Positions 14,928 through 17,899 of a stretch of DNA of 17,899 nucleotides are shown in pieces. Below the pieces are notes generated by a model. It did no database searches. It was not told where the DNA came from and worked only from the letters and a program-made list of their open reading frames with translations. Source of the stretch: an uncultured cyanobacterium (GTDB lineage Bacteria; Cyanobacteriota; Vampirovibrionia; Gastranaerophilales; Gastranaerophilaceae); the NCBI GenBank assembly GCA_902495705.1, contig CABUXT010000037.1, positions 1 to 17,899 on the forward strand. The letters are read 5' to 3'. How positions within the stretch are numbered: the first letter of the stretch is position 1; each line of letters begins with the position of its first letter. Made by a program: the position numbers and the translations under genes.

Positions 14928-15947
14928 ATGGCAGTGAAAGAAACACCGGCTGTAAATGTTAGCGAAGAAAGAAATAAAGCGCTAAAGTTAGCTATTGAAA
15001 AAATTGAAAAAGATTTTGGTAAAGGCTCAATTATGAAGCTTGGTGACAAAGCCACTGTCAATGTTGACGCTATCCCTACAGGAGCGTTGTCTCTTGATGT
15101 TGCGTTAGGTATCGGCGGTATTCCGCGTGGTCGTATTATTGAAATCTACGGCCCTGAATCATCAGGTAAAACTACATTGGCTCAACACATTGTTGCCGAA
15201 TGTCAGAAAAAAGGCGGAATTGCAGCGTTCGTAGATGCAGAGCATGCTCTTGACCCTGAATATGCAAGAAATTTGGGCGTTCAGGTTGATGATTTGTTAA
15301 TTTCCCAACCGGATACAGGTGAACAAGCTCTTGATATCACAGAGGAATTGGTTCGTTCAGGTGCTGTTGATATCGTTGTTGTTGACTCTGTAGCCGCTCT
15401 TGTTCCAAAAGCTGAAATTGAAGGTTCTATGGAAGACCAACAAATGGGTCTTCAGGCTCGTTTGATGTCAAAAGCTTTGAGAAAACTTACTGGTATTATC
15501 GGTAAAACAAACACAACTGTTATTTTCATCAACCAATTGAGAATGAAAATCGGCGTTATGTACGGTAATCCTGAAACTACAACAGGTGGTAATGCTTTGA
15601 AATATTATGCATCTGTTCGTATGGAAATCAAACGTACTGAAACTCTAAAAGGTGATGAAGGCGAAATCGGTAACCACGTAAGAGTAAGAGTTTTGAAAAA
15701 CAAAGTTGCCCCTCCATTCAGAACTGCAGAATTTGATATTATTTTCGGTAAAGGTATTTCTAAAATCGGTAATATCTTGGATGTTGCAGTTAATTTGGAT
15801 ATTGTTAAGAAAGCCGGAGCATGGTTTAGTTACAATGAAGAAAAATTAGGACAAGGCAGAGAAAAAGCTAAGGAATTTTTGGAACAAAATCCTGAAATTT
15901 TGGCAGAAGTTGAAAAACTTGTTCGTGAAAAATTGGCTCAATCTTAG
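14928..15947 (+). CDS. recA: Recombinase RecA
   Basis: This 339-aa protein is the bacterial strand-exchange recombinase. It forms filaments on single-stranded DNA and stimulates LexA-type self-cleavage in species that have LexA. Walker A is GPESSGKTT at residues 75-83. Walker B is the hydrophobic stretch ending in VVVDSVAAL. NQLRMKIGVMYGNPETTTGGNALKYYASVR covers loop 2 and its surroundings, the DNA-binding part. MAW-type and polymerisation segments near the N-terminus are normal (KALKLAIEKIEKDFGKGSIMKLG). The C-terminus, EILAEVEKLVREKLAQS, lacks the acidic tail that restrains E. coli RecA. AGAGGA precedes the ATG. It is the second gene of an operon after the MerR-like gene; no recX or cinA is adjacent. 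Confidence 0.98.
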   Translation: MAVKETPAVNVSEERNKALKLAIEKIEKDFGKGSIMKLGDKATVNVDAIPTGALSLDVALGIGGIPRGRIIEIYGPESSGKTTLAQHIVAECQKKGGIAAFVDAEHALDPEYARNLGVQVDDLLISQPDTGEQALDITEELVRSGAVDIVVVDSVAALVPKAEIEGSMEDQQMGLQARLMSKALRKLTGIIGKTNTTVIFINQLRMKIGVMYGNPETTTGGNALKYYASVRMEIKRTETLKGDEGEIGNHVRVRVLKNKVAPPFRTAEFDIIFGKGISKIGNILDVAVNLDIVKKAGAWFSYNEEKLGQGREKAKEFLEQNPEILAEVEKLVREKLAQS

Positions 15948-15997
15948 TATTGTAAAGAATTGTATATTTACATTGTGCGCTAAATGCCTGTTATACC

Positions 15998-16025
15998 TTG
16001 CTTTGAGATTTTTATTACGTAAAAT
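15998..16025 (+). promoter_or_regulatory. Candidate promoter of the lipoprotein gene
   Basis: TTGCTT (15998-16003) and TAAAAT (16020-16025) are 16 nt apart in the recA-lipoprotein gap. The leader would be about 63 nt. Upstream, TGTAAA (15951-15956) and TTTACA (15967-15972) form only a weak hairpin, so a clear recA terminator is not visible. Confidence 0.5.
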
Positions 16026-16094
16026 TTTTGTAAACACTAGCAAGTTAATTTATGTTCGGATTTAAAATGAACATGGAAAATTCAGGAGGCACAC

Positions 16095-17048
16095 ATGCAA
16101 GTTAATTCAATATCAAGTTATGATGTTCGTGGTTCAAAAATGCAAACTTTGAACAATAAACCTGCACAAAATAAAAACGTAGCGTTTGCAGGTGAAGAAG
16201 ATTATAATCGCAATAACAATATGATGAAAGCTATGCGTAATGCAGGTATTGCGATGATGTTTTTAGTACCGGCAAGTTCTGTTGTTACAGGTTGCGGTAA
16301 AGAAGATTATGGCTATGTCAGAGCAGAGGCAAACGCTTGGGCTGGTATCGGTCATTATGTGGATTCAACAAAATGTAACCACCCGACTGATACTATCATC
16401 AAATGGTGGTATGCTTGGGATAGACCAATTCCGCTAGATACTTTGTATAACAATATGCAAAATTGGGATATTGATGGTACTGATGGCGATAAAAACGACT
16501 CATTATCAGCAAGAAATATTATCCACTACGAAGGTACAAGAGAATGGGAATACGGTACAAAAGAAATCGGTGATATGAATGTTTTGGAATCATCTAAAAA
16601 TATTCTTGTTTATGATACCGAAATCAAAGACTACAAAGGTAATCACGAGGCATTCGGTAAACGAGTATTCAGAGTACCTTCAGGCAACTTCACAATTACA
16701 AAAGAAGATGGAACAGTTCTAAATTCACCAAAAGGTCTTTTTGTTGAAGAATATGAAAACGAATTTGGCGACAAAAACGGTTCAATCTTTGACTGCAAAT
16801 TGAAGTCAAGAGCATTTATCCAAACAAATGGCGATACATTAAATGTTGCAAGAAGAAAAGGCACAACTGACTTTGCTGAAACAGGTAAGGTTGCAAAAGG
16901 TTACTTGGGTGCAAATTCAATTCTTTTACACAACTTAATTGGTAAATATTCAACAGATGACCATTATGTTGATTTTAAAGTTGATGCAATCAACGATAAA
17001 GAATTAAGAGCTAAATATGTATATGCAATGGATAAAAAAGAAAATTAA
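16095..17048 (+). CDS. Predicted lipoprotein with N-terminal extension, unknown function
   Basis: I do not recognise this 317-aa protein. A perfect AGGAGG (16084-16089) fixes the start at ATG 16095. Residues 1-42 are polar and include NKNVAFAGEE. Then comes a classical lipoprotein signal: positive residues K45 and R48, a short hydrophobic stretch (AGIAMMFLVPASSVV) and the lipobox VTGC with C67 as the lipidated residue. GKE follows C67, with no aspartate at +2. The mature part is acidic and aromatic-rich, with an Asp-rich stretch DIDGTDGDKND (125-135) that could bind calcium, and a largely beta-type pattern. An internal ATG at 16221 would yield exactly a normal lipoprotein precursor, but it lacks a ribosome binding site. 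It is probably exported and monocistronic, between its own promoter and terminator. Confidence 0.75.
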   Translation: MQVNSISSYDVRGSKMQTLNNKPAQNKNVAFAGEEDYNRNNNMMKAMRNAGIAMMFLVPASSVVTGCGKEDYGYVRAEANAWAGIGHYVDSTKCNHPTDTIIKWWYAWDRPIPLDTLYNNMQNWDIDGTDGDKNDSLSARNIIHYEGTREWEYGTKEIGDMNVLESSKNILVYDTEIKDYKGNHEAFGKRVFRVPSGNFTITKEDGTVLNSPKGLFVEEYENEFGDKNGSIFDCKLKSRAFIQTNGDTLNVARRKGTTDFAETGKVAKGYLGANSILLHNLIGKYSTDDHYVDFKVDAINDKELRAKYVYAMDKKEN

Positions 17049-17081
17049 TTAAAGTTGGCAATATTGATATAAACTCGAGAT

Positions 17082-17111
17082 AAAAAGACCTCTTATACAA
17101 GAGGTCTTTTT
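17082..17111 (+). terminator. Intrinsic terminator after the lipoprotein gene
   Basis: AAAAAGACCTCTT and AAGAGGTCTTTTT form a perfect 13-bp stem with an ATAC loop and T-tracts on both strands. It resembles the rpmB terminator in its AAAAAGACC...GGTCTTTTT frame. Confidence 0.9.
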
Positions 17112-17141
17112 GTGTGGTGTGAAGAATATCTTTGGACACAA

Positions 17142-17402
17142 AGGTCATTGTCATTCCGAACTCGTTTCGGAATCTCAAATAAAACAGAAAAGTCTATGTC
17201 ATTCTGAACTGACTAGAATATGAGTTGAGCTAAAGCGAAACGTAATATTCTGTTCCTGCTCGGTGATTCAGAATCTTTTCCATAATTAATATTCAACAAA
17301 TGTTACTATTGATTAATCCTGATTATTGAAAGGATTCCGAAATAAATTCGGAATGACAATGACATGTGTGTTCTATTTGAGACCCTGAAACGAGTTCAGG
17401 GT
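17142..17402. repeat. Repeat mosaic, second large cluster
   Basis: The exact 27-nt palindromic repeat at 17150-17176 is followed by a palindrome whose arms, ATTCTGAA (17201-17208) and TTCAGAAT (17267-17274), are separated by 58 nt instead of 5. Next come the CAAATGTTACTATTGAT segment, a palindrome ATTCCGAA/TTCGGAAT within 17334-17353, TTTGAGACC, and ACCCTGAA-ACGAG-TTCAGGGT (17382-17402). Block order parallels 10388-10680. No gene is supported. Confidence 0.75.
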
Positions 17403-17786
17403 GACCCATGTTCCCTCGCCCCTTGTGGGATACTAGCTCGAACTATTGAGCTTTGCTAAATGAGTGAGACTGCATGCCGTATGGCTGAGGAGTGAGGAGA
17501 GGGGGCAAGAAGGTCTTTCAATTATATACTTATACCCTCTCCTAGGGAGAGGGCAGGGTGAGGGTTCATCCTTTCTTTTCAAGCACTTCGTGCAGGGGTG
17601 CTTTGGGTGTGGCAAAAGCACCGCAAAACCACCGACATGCCAAATGTTCACATCAAACTAAAAACTCGTATAGTAGCCGAATAACTCGTCACTTTCGTTC
17701 CTCAAACAAATTCGGCTTTTGTCGTTTACTCGTTTTGTTTGATTGCTCACTTTTGGCTATTGTCGGATTTTTGACCTAGGTGCAAT
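17403..17786. repeat. Gene-free region with further inverted repeats
   Basis: CCCTCTCC-TAG-GGAGAGGG (17535-17553) is a palindrome of a type widespread in bacterial intergenic DNA. GCCGAAT (17676-17682) pairs with ATTCGGC (17710-17716), and CAAACAAA (17703-17710) pairs with TTTGTTTG (17734-17741). These overlap, so the two hairpins exclude each other. Open frames here are short, have no good ribosome binding site and run through the repeats, so no gene is called. Confidence 0.6.
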
Positions 17787-17899
17787 GTCACCCTGAACTT
17801 GATTCAGGGTCTATCCATTTGATTGAAAAGTAATGCATAGAGGTCAATTTTTAAAATCAACATTGATAGATTCTGAATAGCAAGAAAATTATGTGCTCA
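17787..17899. repeat. Repeat mosaic running off the window end
   Basis: ACCCTGAA-CTTGA-TTCAGGGT (17790-17810) matches the unit at 17382-17402. From about 17852 to the end, the sequence repeats the left half of the long hairpin at 10573-10611, including GATAGATTCTGAATAGC. The copy is cut off by the window edge. Confidence 0.75.

Noticed and set aside
10388..17402. Repeats as a CRISPR array
   Set aside because: There are no regularly spaced identical repeats with unique spacers of constant length, and no cas gene.
17433..17779. Three overlapping short open frames of 65-73 aa
   Set aside because: They lie on both strands within repeat-rich DNA, lack start signals and have unlikely compositions rich in Pro, Cys and Arg.
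1..17899. TGA recoded as an amino acid
   Set aside because: None of the called genes ends in TGA, but none has an in-frame TGA either, and all reach normal family lengths with the standard code.

Overview
The window is a low-G+C bacterial chromosome segment. Its strongest taxonomic marker is an RNA polymerase beta' subunit split into rpoC1 (569 aa) and rpoC2 (1287 aa), with an insertion of about 650 residues in the trigger loop of rpoC2. That arrangement is typical of Cyanobacteriota and plastids. Together with the A+T-rich composition, the standard genetic code and the biosynthetic and repair genes, it points to a non-photosynthetic relative of Cyanobacteria (Vampirovibrionia/Melainabacteria, probably Gastranaerophilales). 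The phylum-level inference is strong. The order-level one is a judgement from style and cannot be proven from this window.

Layout. 1-237: palindromic repeat remnant and a 5-bp tandem repeat. 268-651: small one-helix membrane protein of unknown function, ending in a hairpin terminator. 846-10170: rpoB-rpoC1-rpoC2 operon with its own promoter, a structured leader of about 190 nt, a large stem-loop between rpoB and rpoC1, a small hairpin presenting the rpoC2 ribosome binding site, and a strong intrinsic terminator. 10171-10707: no gene, but a dense mosaic of palindromic repeats. 10708-11026: rpmB (bL28) on the minus strand with terminator and promoter. 11087-14241: hom, an unknown one-helix membrane protein, and thrC, bracketed by two direct copies of a palindrome-plus-pyrimidine-tail repeat. 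14324-15947: a MerR-like HTH/coiled-coil protein in an operon with recA. 15998-17111: a predicted lipoprotein with an unusual N-terminal extension, with promoter and terminator. 17112-17899: no credible gene, another repeat mosaic running off the end.

Functionally the window is mostly housekeeping: transcription core enzyme, one ribosomal protein, two threonine-pathway enzymes (aspartate semialdehyde to homoserine, and phosphohomoserine to threonine) and recombination. No defence system, prophage, CRISPR array, rRNA or tRNA was seen. The less ordinary features are the probable leaderless hom mRNA, the RNA structures within the rpo operon, the MerR-like partner of recA, the N-terminal extension on the lipoprotein, and the nested families of palindromic repeats confined to gaps between transcription units.
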